A stretch of DNA of 64,000 nucleotides from Pleurotus djamor. Its lineage: Eukaryota > Basidiomycota > Agaricomycetes > Agaricales > Pleurotaceae. The DNA is taken from NCBI GenBank assembly GCA_029747585.1, contig JAPEVF010000183.1, forward strand, positions 1 through 64,000, written 5' to 3'. The notes beneath the pieces were generated by a model. That model searched no databases. It saw only the letters and a program-made list of their open reading frames with translations, and was not told the DNA's origin. How positions within the stretch are numbered: the stretch's first letter is position 1; every line of letters begins with the position of its first letter. Below are positions 25,003 through 36,632 of the stretch, piece after piece. The position numbers were made by a program, and so were the translations under genes.

Positions 25003-25525
25003 ATGATTTGGCCTTTCTTCGCGACTCTGCTTGCAACGTCGAGCTGTAGCCTGGTCATTCTGGGTTGATTCTGGGCATATTTCGCCCGAATCGTACGAGC
25101 TCCTTACCAAAGAACAACAGTGAGTAGATAGCCTGACCCTCCTTCGAGCACAGTCATTCCAAGACATGCAGCGGTCTGGATCACGTTGGACAGTGTGGTC
25201 CTTGTACCAGATGATACGACTCATTACCAAATTTACGCGGAGGATGGCAACTGGAATGGAACACGCAATTTCCTCCTGGAGGTGGATTTGTGACGATGGG
25301 TACCAAGAACAGGACCTTTGACAATGAAATCACGATGTTTCGAGAATTGCGATGTCTGGGCAGGGTTCGCGAAGCATTGGCAAGCCAATCGCTGGGAAGC
25401 GGAGACGAGAGGGAGCGCTTGCGGGACAGCTTCAATCTCTGCGGGAATGATACTTTGTGATACTTGAAAACGTCCTCAGCAGCGCGAATGCAAAGACTGG
25501 AGAGCCTTTTCGGAGCGCTGACCTT
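25003..25525 (+). pseudogene. Broken UstYa-like (DUF3328) gene copy
   Basis: The sequence follows the gene at 49525-50095 from its ATG onwards. It carries an 11-nt tandem duplication (ATTCTGGGTTG) that brings a stop in the N-terminal hydrophobic segment, a 1-nt deletion after GATGGCAACTGG, a further 1-nt deletion around the second cysteine/histidine motif, and a loss of roughly 10 nt just after it. The donor and acceptor of the first intron are still recognisable. Several independent breaks mean this copy cannot make the protein. The decay continues to about 25525, where similarity to the intact copy stops. Confidence 0.8.
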
Positions 25526-25682
25526 TGGATGGCCATCCTACCTATATCTACACGCAAAAGTGGGGGCTGGTTGACTGTCTATTCAGAATCAGATATTTCA
25601 GATCGTCCCACTGAAAACGAGCAAAGTTCGATATGAGGTACCTCTGAGAAATAGCGAATACTTACAGCCTTAAAAAATCCAG

Positions 25683-28339
25683 ATGGACGTGTCTACGACT
25701 CGCGATACGCGCAAGCTTCGTCAAAAGCGCCAGTGAGTAAACAAGTCCCGCCGGGCTCAGGGCAAATATGGAGCCCCTATGAGCGAAGCGCCCGTGACGC
25801 CTGTGGCCCTCTTGGGCTTGAAGCTTGAAGCTTGAAGCTTGAAGCCTGAGCTTGAACGTTTGAACTTCCATGTCGTTCTCCACCGGAAAGTCGCCTCGCT
25901 AGTCTCGCGCCACTCATGGCTTACAATACAGAGCAGATATTGAATCGGCCAGAGATGCAGTTGCTCAGGATAACCCCTACATTCCCGTCGTATCCGAAGA
26001 TTGGTTCATCGATCGTGTCATTCCAACCACGCCTCCGTCCATGGTAGATGAAACATTGCAGGATCTGGAAGGCGAAAGTGCTATAAGGCAGGACGGAATC
26101 ATAGCAGGCTTTAACCCCGTCGACAATCGCTCGGAAGCTGCCATGTTTCGTCCGCTCCATACCTTTTGTCAACGCCTCGATCGTTCATTTGCTAAGCGTC
26201 ATCAGATTGAATCGAGCCTGGTCTCACGCTATCGCCCCAACCATACACCTACCTCAGACAACAAGGCAGACTGCTCGCGTCCTGATATCCATTGGTCGCG
26301 GAATGTCCAGCTCGTCCCTTCGGGGGTGGAAGGATGGCACGATATAGTCATTGCAGGTCAACTCAAGCCCGACGATAATGAGATATCTCGTCAAAACGTG
26401 AACCCGTTTGTTTTCTTGAGTTTGATCTCTTTGACGACCAAGATTATAGAACCAACGCCAAATTATATGGAGTGCCCAACAAGCTCTCCGAAATGATCCA
26501 CGTCGCATGTTCTTCTTCGGAATTACCATTGAATTTCGCAACTGCCGACTGTGGTACTTCTCTCGCTCACACATAATGGTCACAAGTGGTTTTGACTTCA
26601 CCAAAGTGAGCATCACCTTGCATAGCCTTGCGTTTAATTCACCTTTGCCATCTAGAACCCACGCCCCCTCGTCAAATTTCTTGTTGGTCTATCATTTTTT
26701 CATGGCTTTCCTGGTGCACCAACTGTGAATCACACGCTTCCACCGGAACTCCATGGTTACGATCAAACCATGAAGCGCCTGGACAGAGGGGATTCTATCC
26801 AGTACGCCATTCTTGTTGGGAATATATGGTACGAAACGATCCGCGTGCTATCCGACTTTCGTGCCGAGAGCATTCGGGGACGCTGCACGCGAGTATGGGA
26901 GGTCTTCGAGCAACGGGCTCCAGAAGGACCAACTTACGCCCTCAAAGCCGCTTGGGTCGATCGCAGGAATCATTCAGAAGGTGAACTCTACCTGGAATTA
27001 ATGGAGCGCATGAAGACAAAGCAGGATCCCCATGCCACCGAGGATATTCTGCAAAACCACTTTCTTCGGCTCAAAGGTTTCTCGCCAACGGACCAATCGG
27101 TTACAACATGCCAGTATCTCGGCTTGAAAGAGCTCTCACTTGGGGATAGTATCCGTACTTTTCAAAGCAATGTGACCGGCCCACCCCTGAACATCTCTCC
27201 CATCCCGCGCGGCGAGACTAGACGTCCGTACTACTATAACAGCTCTGGTAATATCATCTCAGGCGGGCTTGATGGGCACATCCGTGATTTCCATCTTGTG
27301 CGTCCAGGCGAAGAAGACCAATATATCCCTCGCCGACTTGATCGCAGCGTCTGGCTTGATGTCGGGACGGCGTTTGACCAGTGTATGAGCTTGAGAGAGA
27401 TCTTCAAGTACATTCGACAAGTGGTGCAAGGTAGGTTTTCCATCGTCGGACTTGATCCATGCTTGATCCATGCTAAATCATGCTCAGCCTTGAGGGCTAT
27501 GTGGCTTGGCGCGTTTGCTATCCACCGCGATATAAGCCCAGGGAATATCATTATTTGTGATGGACACGCTCGCCTCTCTGACTTTGAATTTGTGACTTTC
27601 TACGATCCAAACCAAGCATCCGAGGCTGGCCGCATCAAAACGGTAAGCCCTTCTTCTTGCTCTATCCATTCCAATGTTGAGATCTAGTACTTAGGGCACC
27701 GCTCAGTTCATGTCAATCGAAGTCTTCAACGGCTCTTACGAATTTCGAACTCAAAAACCTATCATGACCCATCGATCGAAGAGTAAGGCGACGTTGTACG
27801 GTGCCGAATATAATGAAGCGCCGTTCATGCACAATCCCTTTCATGATTTGGAGTCCATCTGGTGGTTACTTGTTTGGACTTTGCTTCGACTTTCGCCTTC
27901 CCAGTCAACCAACTTGTATGATGTTGCCATACTAGAGAAGAAGGCTGAAATTTTCCAGGTGCTATTTCTTCCTCCTTTCAACTTGCGACACCTAGCTTTC
28001 AAGGACCCTCGTTTCTTCGCCGATCGGCTCCCTACTTCTTCCTTTCCCGACACAAGCTTGGAAGTCTCTTGCAGTGACCTTGCCCAATTTCTTTACAGTC
28101 ATTATCAGAGAGTCGAAGCTTCAATCCCTATTGCAGCGGAAACCTTCGGTGACATGTTTCCTGTTTTTCTGGATTATATCCAGGACATGGATGAAGACTC
28201 CCAGGACCACGACTCGCTCATCAAAGTCCTGGATGTTTATGGGACGCTCAAGATCAAGCGCTCGCTTGAAACCAGCGACTCGCCCTACGCAATCAAAGCG
28301 CATGAAAGGAACATGATTATCAAGACGGTGCTTTCATAG
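25683..28339 (+). CDS. FunK1-type protein kinase
   Basis: FunK1 kinases are a family expanded in agaricomycetes; targets are largely unknown. The model starts with a 50-nt exon (MDVSTTRDTRKLRQKR), followed by a 199-nt intron and RADIESARDAV/IPVVSEDWFIDRVIP, which resembles the usual N-terminal region of the family. Later come DPRRMFFFGITIEFRNCRLW, then RGRCTRVWEV and ALKAAWVDRR, the lysine-bearing strand. The catalytic loop is HRDISPGNIIICDG. The metal-binding motif is DFEF, with Glu where most kinases have Gly. GTAQFMS and PFHDLESIWWLLVWTL are also typical FunK1 motifs. The stop is near 28339. Assignment is firm; the first exon is inferred from splice phase. Confidence 0.88.
25816..25843 (+). 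repeat. GCTTGAA tandem repeat inside FunK1 intron 1
   Basis: Four perfect copies of a heptamer, followed by a degenerate unit, sit in the unusually long (199 nt) first intron of the FunK1 gene. Confidence 0.7.
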
Positions 28340-28721
28340 AGATAGAGCACTATGTCTGCCTGTATATGCCAATTGGAAACATTCCATCGATTCCTTTCGG
28401 CACATGCTTCAGATGAACTAGCCCTTGGAGTGCACATAGGATACATACGTTTCTGTGTCAATTTGACAGTGTAACAACAGTGTAACTTCTCGTCCATGCA
28501 TGCACCGGTGACCACTGTCCGAGTAGAACCACAGAAAGCCATTGAATTTGTCCAATATCAGAGGCGTTGTAGGCAAAATCTGGATTTGATGGAACGGAGG
28601 TTTGTTTGTGAATCAAAGGAGTCCGATTTGAGGTGCTAGACTGAGTGGCACGTGTTGCCGCCAGTTGTGTGAGAAAATCCGAGTTCATCGACGACGACGA
28701 CGGAGGACGACGGCGAGCGCG
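28340..28721. other. Intergenic stretch, nothing recognised
   Basis: It lies between the FunK1 stop and the LIM-binding gene start on the same strand, and must hold the latter's promoter and leader. A GACGACGAC-type microsatellite occurs around 28690-28710. Confidence 0.5.
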
Positions 28722-31700
28722 ATGATGAACGCCAACCCGCAACAAAACGGCATGCTACAACGCGGACTGGTCCATCCTCAACGCCAACCGATGCCTGCAG
28801 GCATGCAAATGCTGCCCAACGGCCAAATGACCGATCCACACTCGTACCAATTCCAAATGACCCAGGCGTTGTCCCAGGGAACAGGAGCAAACATCCAGCA
28901 CCGACCACCGCAACAAATGCAAGGCATGCGCATGAACCCAAGCCTCCAGAATGCTGGCGCTGTCGGCGTCGCCATGAACCCCCACATCCCTCCCTTCGTC
29001 AACCAACCACCACACCCTCAACAACAACAACAACAAATGCGGCGCGTGGCTCCAAACCAACCAGGGCCTCCTTTCAACCAGCAGATGGTAATGGGAATGT
29101 CGCCGGGCAACCCAAGTGCTGCAAATATGGGCATTCGTCCCCATACAGGCCCGCCTATGGGCCCCCAAGTCCCGCGAAACGTCAATTCCATGTCGGGCTT
29201 GCCCCCGGACTTGTTGAATATGCGCTCACAGGGTCTGGTTGCACCCAACCAAGGCGGCGGGATGGTTGGGACGCCGAACAACATGCCTGGAATGCCCAAC
29301 AACCGACCACCGCAACCTATGGGCGCGCTCAATCAACCACCGATAGGCGGCCATTTCCCCAACAATGTCAACACCAACTTCAACCCTCAGCAACCCCCGC
29401 AGATGACCTCGTCTCCGCGTCCCGGATCGTCTCATATGTCTATGCCTGTGCAGAGTCAGACGCCAATCAGTCGTGCTCGTATGACTCCCGACCACCAGCA
29501 GCAACAGCAGCAGGGAATGTTTCAAAACGGTCCGTCTTTCCAAGGAGGAACACCGCGAATGGGTCCTTCTAATCAATTTCCCTTCGTGGCGGCCGCGGGG
29601 TCACCAAATTCAATAGGGAATGTAGGGGATGCTTTAGGGCCCGCCTTCAACCAGCCAGGAGGCCCTATGACGCCTGGCGCACCCGGAAGCAGGCTGCCTG
29701 TGAGAGCAGGTAGCAGTACTGGTTTTCATGTCACCCCTGCGCAGCAGTTTGAACATATGAGTGGCTCATACGACCAATTTCCTCGTCCCCCTTCTCAAAT
29801 GCATACTCCTCAACATTCCTCGACACCGCAAATGAACCACGCTTCCCCAATAAACCACTCCTCTCCCTCCCAACAGAACATATCGCAACAACAACTCACC
29901 CCTTCAAATCCGCAGATACATCCCCCAAGACCGCAATCTCAACCGCAGGGTCCTTCCGTCCGCCCGCCATCACAAGCAGGTCCTTCGCATACACCTAATC
30001 CGCATCCATCCGCCACTATGATGAACCAGCAAGGCAACATGCCAAATGCTTCTCCCATGGTTCCCTCTGGTGGCCGAATATCAAGGCAGCAGAGCCATCC
30101 TTCCCTCAGTACGCAAATATCCCCCATCAACAATGCGATGCCTCCCCAGATGGCCAACCAAGTCGCTGGCGCGTCACAAAATCCGTCAATACCTGGAGCT
30201 CGACCGCCAAATGCCCAACCAAATGGAATACCAGGGCCCAGCAATGGGGAGGGCACGGCGATGATGTCACGCGCACCTACGGTGTAAGTTTCGAGTATCC
30301 GTCATATTAACGCAATTTCTAAACTTTTTCCTTGATCTCACAGGATTCAGCCGCCTGTCGGTAGCGGGCAAGGTTTGGTCAAGCTGTTACAATTTAGTGG
30401 GGTTCTAGCTCAACTCGACAACCTTGACAAGGTATGAGACATCCCATCATCGACGTCTGTGCCCCGATATCAATCATTGATTATCATCTATACAGAAAAT
30501 GCGTTTGGATTGGTGGCAGGATCTCATCAAGGAATATTTTTCGCCGAAGGCTATCATGAAATTCACGCTGTGGAAGGATAGCCAGCGGCAGGAAGCAAAA
30601 CCTTTCGGTGAGTCCTTCCTTTCTTCTAGCCGCATTTTCTCTTCTTCCTCAACTGTAATTCCACCAGAAATCACTACCCCTATACTTCCGCGGTTTTTTC
30701 TCGTCACAGCCCAATCGGGTGTCCAATCTATGACCCTTTCACTTGACGGTGCGCGTGAAAGACTGTATAGCACGGGTCACTCGGTGGTTGAATGTGTCAA
30801 CTCGGTGTGGACGTATAAATACGCCAACGGATACACGGTTACACTTCGGGGACCATTGACGGTTCATGTCGTCGTTTCGGACTCTCACCCTCCCGGATCC
30901 CTGGCGGGTGTGAATGCTGGGCCGTTGTCTACCGGTGCACCAGCTGGAACACCAACGTTCGCGGCTCCTGGTGCTGGAGGCAACCAAGCACCGCAGCTTC
31001 ACCTCAAGTTCGAGGATTTTCAGTTCGATGCGTTCAGTCATGACAAGTACATCTCCATTGATCAAATACACGGTCTGAGGAGAGACATGGGACAGACTGA
31101 TGGGGCACCGATGCCTAACGGACAATATTATGGTCAGAATGGTCAGGGCGCCGATCGGTCCGACGAGCAGAGGTGGGTTGTAGACCGAGGGGGGTCAATA
31201 CCAGCTGAGCCAGTCAATGCGTTTGGGATACCACAAGCTACGATGCGATGTCTTGAGGTGACTTTGTTCTGCCCGTTTGTCTCGTTCAACTGTACACTGA
31301 CCTGAAAGCTTTAGTTGGCCGAGAGTGTAGGACAAATGTCTGACCTCATCGCCTATACTCGGGAAACGAAACTGGGGCCAATTGGTATGTGACATTTGTT
31401 GGGTCTGTTGCGTCCACATTGCTCATACCACGGGTGACTGTTGTCTAGACGCCCTAAAACGTTTCGCAGCAACCTTGCGGGAGAAAGGCGCAGTTCCGCC
31501 TCAACCCGCACCGACATTCCCTCCATTTCCTGGCAACCCTCCAGCCTCGCAAGCACCCTACCTACTCTACTCGCAAAACCCTAATGCCGGTCCCACTCCT
31601 TACCCGCCCCCCAATCACCTCACTAACCCGCAAGCTGCTACATCCCCCCAAGCTTCCACGTCCGCTGGCAATTCGCCTCAAAAACAGCATAAAACGATTC

Positions 31701-31915
31701 CCCAGCAACCTGGCCAGGGTGTATCCCCTGCGAATGCCGCTGCACCAGCGCCGGCGACGAGTACGGCTGCAACGGCTGGTGGAAGTACGCCGTCGTTGGC
31801 CAATGCTGGGGTGAAGCGTAAACAGGGCTCGGAGACTGCCTCGCCCACCACGTCGAACGCTGACCAGCCTCCAGCTAAGCGGCAGGTTCGCAAAAGAAAG
31901 TCAACACAAAGTTAG
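28722..31915 (+). CDS. LIM-domain-binding protein (LDB1/SEUSS/PtaB type)
   Basis: Proteins of this type are nuclear adaptors; the fungal members PtaB, Adn1 and Mfg1 partner with the Flo8/Som1 LisH factor to control adhesion and development. The first 520 or so residues are rich in Gln, Pro, Asn and Met (poly-Gln tracts near 29020 and 29490). The conserved LIM-binding region follows: LVKLLQFSGVLAQLDNLDK, RLDWWQDLIKEYFSPKAIMK, FFLVTAQSGVQSMTLSLDGA and LHLKFEDFQFDAFSHDKYIS. A C-terminal Pro/Ser/Ala-rich tail ends with the basic KRQVRKRKSTQS, a likely nuclear signal. The start chosen is MMNANPQQ at 28722 rather than an upstream in-frame ATG at 28665 that would add an Arg-rich leader. About six introns. 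Confidence 0.88.
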
Positions 31916-32780
31916 GTAGTGCCACATCATATGTATATCCGCTCGTCCTCCGTCATTACAGTCCTTTCCTGTGGTTTTCCATCTGCTTTCCCCGTCGGTC
32001 ATTTGTTATAATTCTTAACATAGATATATACCATACTACCACATGTGAGCTGTCGCTGATTTATTTATTTCTCTGTACTTGTATAAAGTAATAAGTAGTT
32101 ATATTTCTTTCGGCCATTGGATTTTTTCTTCGCAAACACCAGCATCGATGGGGACTGGTGTGACCTTTTACGTGGATCCGTCTCATGGAGTTCATCCAAT
32201 CCGCAGGGCATACCGGTAATACGAAGCACCAAGACAAGCTACAACCTACTTCTACAATCACCCTCGCCGTCAACCTTAGCACTCACTCGGCGAAACGGCT
32301 AGCTTCCTCGGTGCATGTGGCGCTGTAAGTCATCACATCCTGCTCTTCGTCTAACTATGCCCGAGAAGTTGATACTTGGTCAGTCCTCTTAACGCGGCAG
32401 CTTATTCATGTCCACTCTCGGACGAGTATTACCTTCTCGCGATCGACCTTGAGCCTTTCCAGAACGTCTGTATTCACTAGCGTCCTCATACTGCTGTCAG
32501 GCCTTGATATCACTCTTATACTTGTATCTTTGTGTGTATCGAATACAATCACCTCTGAATGAAGCAAGTTGACTTTAAGGTGCTCCGAGTACCAGCTAGT
32601 GATTGGAATGCAAGAAAATATGTATGGAAATATGCGAGGAGGAAATGAATCATGTTGTATGTGGTGGGGTTATATAATGATGGATGGATGGGGCGCGAAT
32701 CATGGAATAGTAGAAAGTACCGATAAATTAGTCAAGATGAAGGGGGAGAAGACCCATATAACGATATAACGAAAAGGCAG
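31916..32780. other. 3' regions of two convergent genes
   Basis: It separates the LIM-binding gene (+) and the PNUTS-like gene (-). It is AT-rich with several TATATA stretches near 32020-32110. No gene is seen. Confidence 0.5.
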
Positions 32781-35700
32781 TCAGTAAATACTTCCATTTG
32801 GATTTTCGTGTGCGAAATCGCATTGGTCACCATATCGACATCTGTTCAAGAAGAGTTAGTTCAGCTTTTCACACTTCTCGAAGGGGGAAATGGTTTTTTG
32901 CTCGCCTTCCAGCCGCATAGAAACTGCAAAGTCTCTTTTTACTATGTCTATATCCACCCCCATCGTCTCTTCCTCTTACCCTTCCTCTTCCCCTCCCACC
33001 ACGGCCTCTGTCTGACCAATCACGGGCGCCATCATTGTTGTGATACCCTTGTTGACCATATTCGGAATAATTACCCCACGCCTGGGTTTGCTCAGCATAA
33101 GGTTGTTGATCTTGTTGTGATGACGCCTGCGGGGGCTGATTATTTCCGAGCTGCAGCAGGAGAGACTGCAGCTGAGGCATCTGCGACGCAATCGCTGCTA
33201 TTTGATCGAAATTAAGCTGTGTACCACTGGCGCTAGCGCTAGCATCGCTGCCATTCTCGGAGACCGACTGTGAATAGTCCATCATCCCCCCTCCTGCGCT
33301 TATCTGTCCCAAAAGTCCGTTTAAGACGTCTGTCGGATTCATGTTCATGTTGGCGTCAGTGCTGTTGGTATCGAGAGGTTGTTGTGCCGCAAGATCCGGT
33401 TGCCAGAAGTAAGCATCTGCTTCGGGTCCGCAGGTCATTTGTTTCGTATCCTTGTAGATCTCCTCTTCGGAGTATACTTGTGACGGCTCGCCTGGGGTAT
33501 CGGGGATATGTTGTGGGGACAGGTATACGGCGCTAAGGGCGGTTTGCTCGCGTTGCTCTTGTGTATGACGTTCCTCGCTTGTAGAGCCTCGTTCAGGTAC
33601 AATGGCAGCGATCGCTTCGGGGAGTTCAAAGGCTACAAGGTAAGATATGTGAAGGGGACATCGGCGGTTGAGCGGTCTTTAATACCTGGAACGAACACGC
33701 ATGAGAGGAAGGATTTGGCTTACGCAGTGGTTCCGTCCAGTCAATGGTTTCTTCAAATACATGTGAGTGTAGTGAGGCTCCCTCGGCCCGATCCAGATCG
33801 CGTAGATTGCTGTGAGGTATAGTGGCACCCTGTATAAGAAAATGGAGGGAGGGGAGAGAACATTAATGTATAGTACAAACAAGACAAGCAAATGAAAGTA
33901 GCTGACATCTACTGGATCGTCATCGTATATCGCTTTCTCAATGAAACGTATGGACTCAAGCCGGTCTTCCGATGCCCAAGTAACGCTTTTGCGTTTCTTA
34001 CCAGTCGGTTTGGAGGAGACGGATGGGACGGGGGTATCAGAGGAGGGCGTAGAGGCTGCAGGAGGTGGGGTCTGTATCGGAGAATCCTTTCGCCCTTTCG
34101 CCATGGATTTCAGAGCCTCCTGGAAAGGATCTATCGACGACGGTTGCGCGACATTAAGATCGGGCTCCTTCTTCACATTCGCTGGGGGCGGGGGCGCTTT
34201 CTTGAAGCTCGGAAGTTTAGGCTTGGGTTTCGGCGCAGAGAAGAATGAAGAGTCCGACTTCGCGTCCTTCACGGGAATCGAGGTTGGTTTCGGCTCCTTC
34301 TTGACAGTCGCTTTGGCCGACGACCCTGCGCCTGTGGCGGCTTTCTTCTGTGGCGGAACACCCTTGGACGAAGGAGGTTCACTGAGTTTACGCTTCTTCG
34401 TCTTGGAGTCTGACAGTAAAGAGGGGTCTATTATTTAGTGTGCATTCGTAGAATGGACCGACGTGACTCACCCTCGGCCTTTACGGGGTCTGACGACTTT
34501 GACCCATTGTCTTGTGACGACAAGAGTGAGCGCCATCTTCGCTCGATATTCGATGCCATGTCCTTGATCGCTGCACAACAAAAATTGGGGGAAAGCAAAA
34601 AGTTTTACAATGAGAACTCGTCGTTTCTACATTTATGACCAGAAAAAAACTAATTCTTCGAAATATAGATTTCGGGCACGACTCAAGCGGATTTGGGGAG
34701 GGATTCACGGGGCGATGAAAAAGCTTACCAGGAGAAGGTGGATCTTTGACCAGCTTAACAATGATCTTACCCAGCTTAGAGCTCTTTAGTAGTTCCAGCG
34801 TCAGCGGCAGTCGATCGATAAGCTTTCAGGCGAGTTCATCTTAGTATCAAGTGAAGGTTGTGGAATGGGGAGAACTTACATGTAAGAGCGGCATAACAGT
34901 TTCAACGAGAGGATCGTCTTGCTTGGCTACAAATGCCGCCTTGAGCCATTCCCGGGTTATGTCCATAGCCGCACCGTTTTCTGCCCAAGCTCGGAAGTAA
35001 TGGTTCCCTGCTCCATCCCTGATCTTTGTCAGTATCTCTAGCCGAATGACTGCATCGACGGCGTTGTAACCATAGTCTTCGATGCGATTGACCATCGTAT
35101 TGACCGCCCCTGCGCCATTGAACGCCGTGGAAACCAGGAGAGGTTTGAGAGCTGCCTGAAATTGCTGCTTTCGCTCCTGAGGGGTGGGAGTGGGAGGCAC
35201 CTGGGTTGGTGTCGTCGATGATGATGTGGAAGCGGATGCCGAGGCTGACAAAGGGGGGGGACGCGGCGTAAAAGGTTCCCAGGGGAAGAGACGACAGTGA
35301 AGTCGTAGGATTAGATGATGCTTGCAGAGCTTGAGGAGATAGCGTCCCTTGCGACTGGTTGTAGTTCTGAAGCTGTTGAGCGTACTGTAGGTATGCATTG
35401 GTAATGGAGAGGGCGTTGGGGAGAAAGGCCTGGATGTACGGGTTACGTTGGTGGATCTGGGAGGTGGAAGAGGAGAGATTTGAACCGGAGGAAATGTTCG
35501 TCATGGAAGGAGGCGAATATTGGGTCGTCGTTGTGTTGGTGCCGTTAGTCGTGGTGAGGGAAGGACTGCAAAAAGGGTTAGTAAATAACTAACCAAAGGC
35601 CTGTTCAGAAACCCAGAGTAAGAGCATGAGCCATGCCAAACTGTGTGCCTTAGTTGGTGATCCAGGCCCATGAGCTACTTGGAGTTTCTGAACATGCCCA

Positions 35701-36359
35701 GATATATGGAGGACTGACTCGATGACCATGGGGGTTGCATGAGAAGGAGTTGGAGCGCGTTGAGAGTTCTGCGGAGGTGATTGCACCTGCTGGGGAGTTT
35801 GAGATGATGAGGGGATTGCCGCGGCCGGATTTGCACCATTCAAGGTCGAAAAAGATGAGATAGGCAAGGGCCATGCTGATGAACCGTAGGCAATGGTGTT
35901 AAAGGGCGACGACGTATTATAGAAGAAGTTTGGATGTGACGAATACGAAGGCTGGGCGAAGGAGGTTGAGGCCGTCGACGTCGACGATGATGATGAGGGG
36001 GGTGCTGTTCAGGCGGGAATGATTCGAGTCAGACGAAGCGTCCGTCAGAACGTGGCTGGCGAGATCTTACCTCCGAAGGTTGACGAGAAAGGGGACGAAG
36101 CTGTTTTCACCGGCACAAAAGTCAATGTGGACGTCGTCGTGGACGGCGAGCGGGACAACGCACCTGGAAGGGTCAAGCCAGCGTAGTCGTCGATTTCGAT
36201 GGCGTGTGAGGGATCCTGGACTGATGTCGAAGGGACGGCGGTTGATTCAACGATGGGCGCGGGTGCTGCCCTTTGTTGCTGCGCAGCGTGTACGGGTGGC
36301 GAGGAGGACGTCGTCGGCGTCGACGACGGCTGTTGAAACCATTGGTACATATTGTCCAT
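32781..36359 (-). CDS. PNUTS-like PP1 regulatory protein with TFIIS-N domain and CCCH finger
   Basis: PNUTS recruits protein phosphatase 1 to the transcription termination machinery. The order of elements matches it. A Ser/Thr/Gln-rich N-terminus (MDNMYQWFQQ at 36359) is followed by a TFIIS N-terminal-like helical domain (FNGAGAVNTMVNRIEDYGYN, HYFRAWAENGAAMDITREWL, ELLKSSKLGKIIVKLVKD). A PP1-docking motif KRKSVTWASEDRLESIRF of the RVxF type follows, then HSHVFEETIDWTEPL and PERGSTSEERHTQEQREQTA. An Arg/Gly-rich stretch (DRGRGGRGRGRVRGRDDG) and a CX7CX5CX3H zinc finger (CSFYAAGRCRYGDQCDFAH) come last. The finger is complete only if the intron at 32842-32905, which starts with GC, is removed. 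Functional reading rests on domain order. Confidence 0.8.
32842..32905 (-). other. Probable GC-AG intron completing the CCCH finger
   Basis: On the minus strand the exon ends GGAAG at 32906, followed by GCGAGC. The intron ends CTTGAACAG, and the next exon starts at 32841. Splicing is in phase and creates Arg-Cys-Arg-Tyr-Gly-Asp-Gln-Cys, exactly the second half of a CCCH finger. Without it the protein ends soon after the first cysteine. Confidence 0.75.
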
Positions 36360-36449
36360 AAATGCACGTCCAATCCTATAAAATCATGATATTCGTTTCG
36401 TTTTTTTCTCTCTCTCTTTTTTGTGTGAAACAACGCAACTACTTTTTTT

Positions 36450-36632
36450 CTGTTCGTGCGTTATCGAGCCCTCGCTCGTCTGCGTCGTGGCCGGCGATGA
36501 GCTCAGCAAAAGGCCCTTTTTTGCGCTTGGTCGTCGTTGAAACTGAGAGCGTGGGGCTTTTCGCCGCCAGCCTTGTGTTGGTTCAGGCTCCGGCTCAAAA
36601 TGGTTCCCACGGTCACAAAGGCAATGTCCAGG
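36450..36632. repeat. Direct repeat, copy 1 (last exon of the unrecognised gene)
   Basis: Similar by eye (roughly two thirds or more) to 37519-37712. Shared blocks include TGCGTCGTGGCC, GGTTCAGGCTCCG/GATTCAGGCTCCG and CACGGTCACAAA/CACAGTCACAAA. Confidence 0.65.

Larger units (their letters stand above)
22741..25525. repeat. Inverted duplication, block A
   Basis: Serine hydrolase plus UstYa-like pseudogene, related in inverted orientation to block B at 49525-52391. Coding and intron positions correspond exon by exon, and the proteins are near-identical over long stretches. Intron sequences have diverged more. Confidence 0.85.

Noticed and set aside
28755..29576. Minus-strand frames rich in His, Arg, Trp and Cys
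   Set aside because: Antisense shadows of the Gln/Pro-rich LIM-binding protein.
33892..34438. Plus-strand frames of 118 and 165 codons
   Set aside because: Antisense to PNUTS-like exons, including the KSVTW motif; composition is Gly/Ser-rich from the opposite Pro/Lys codons.
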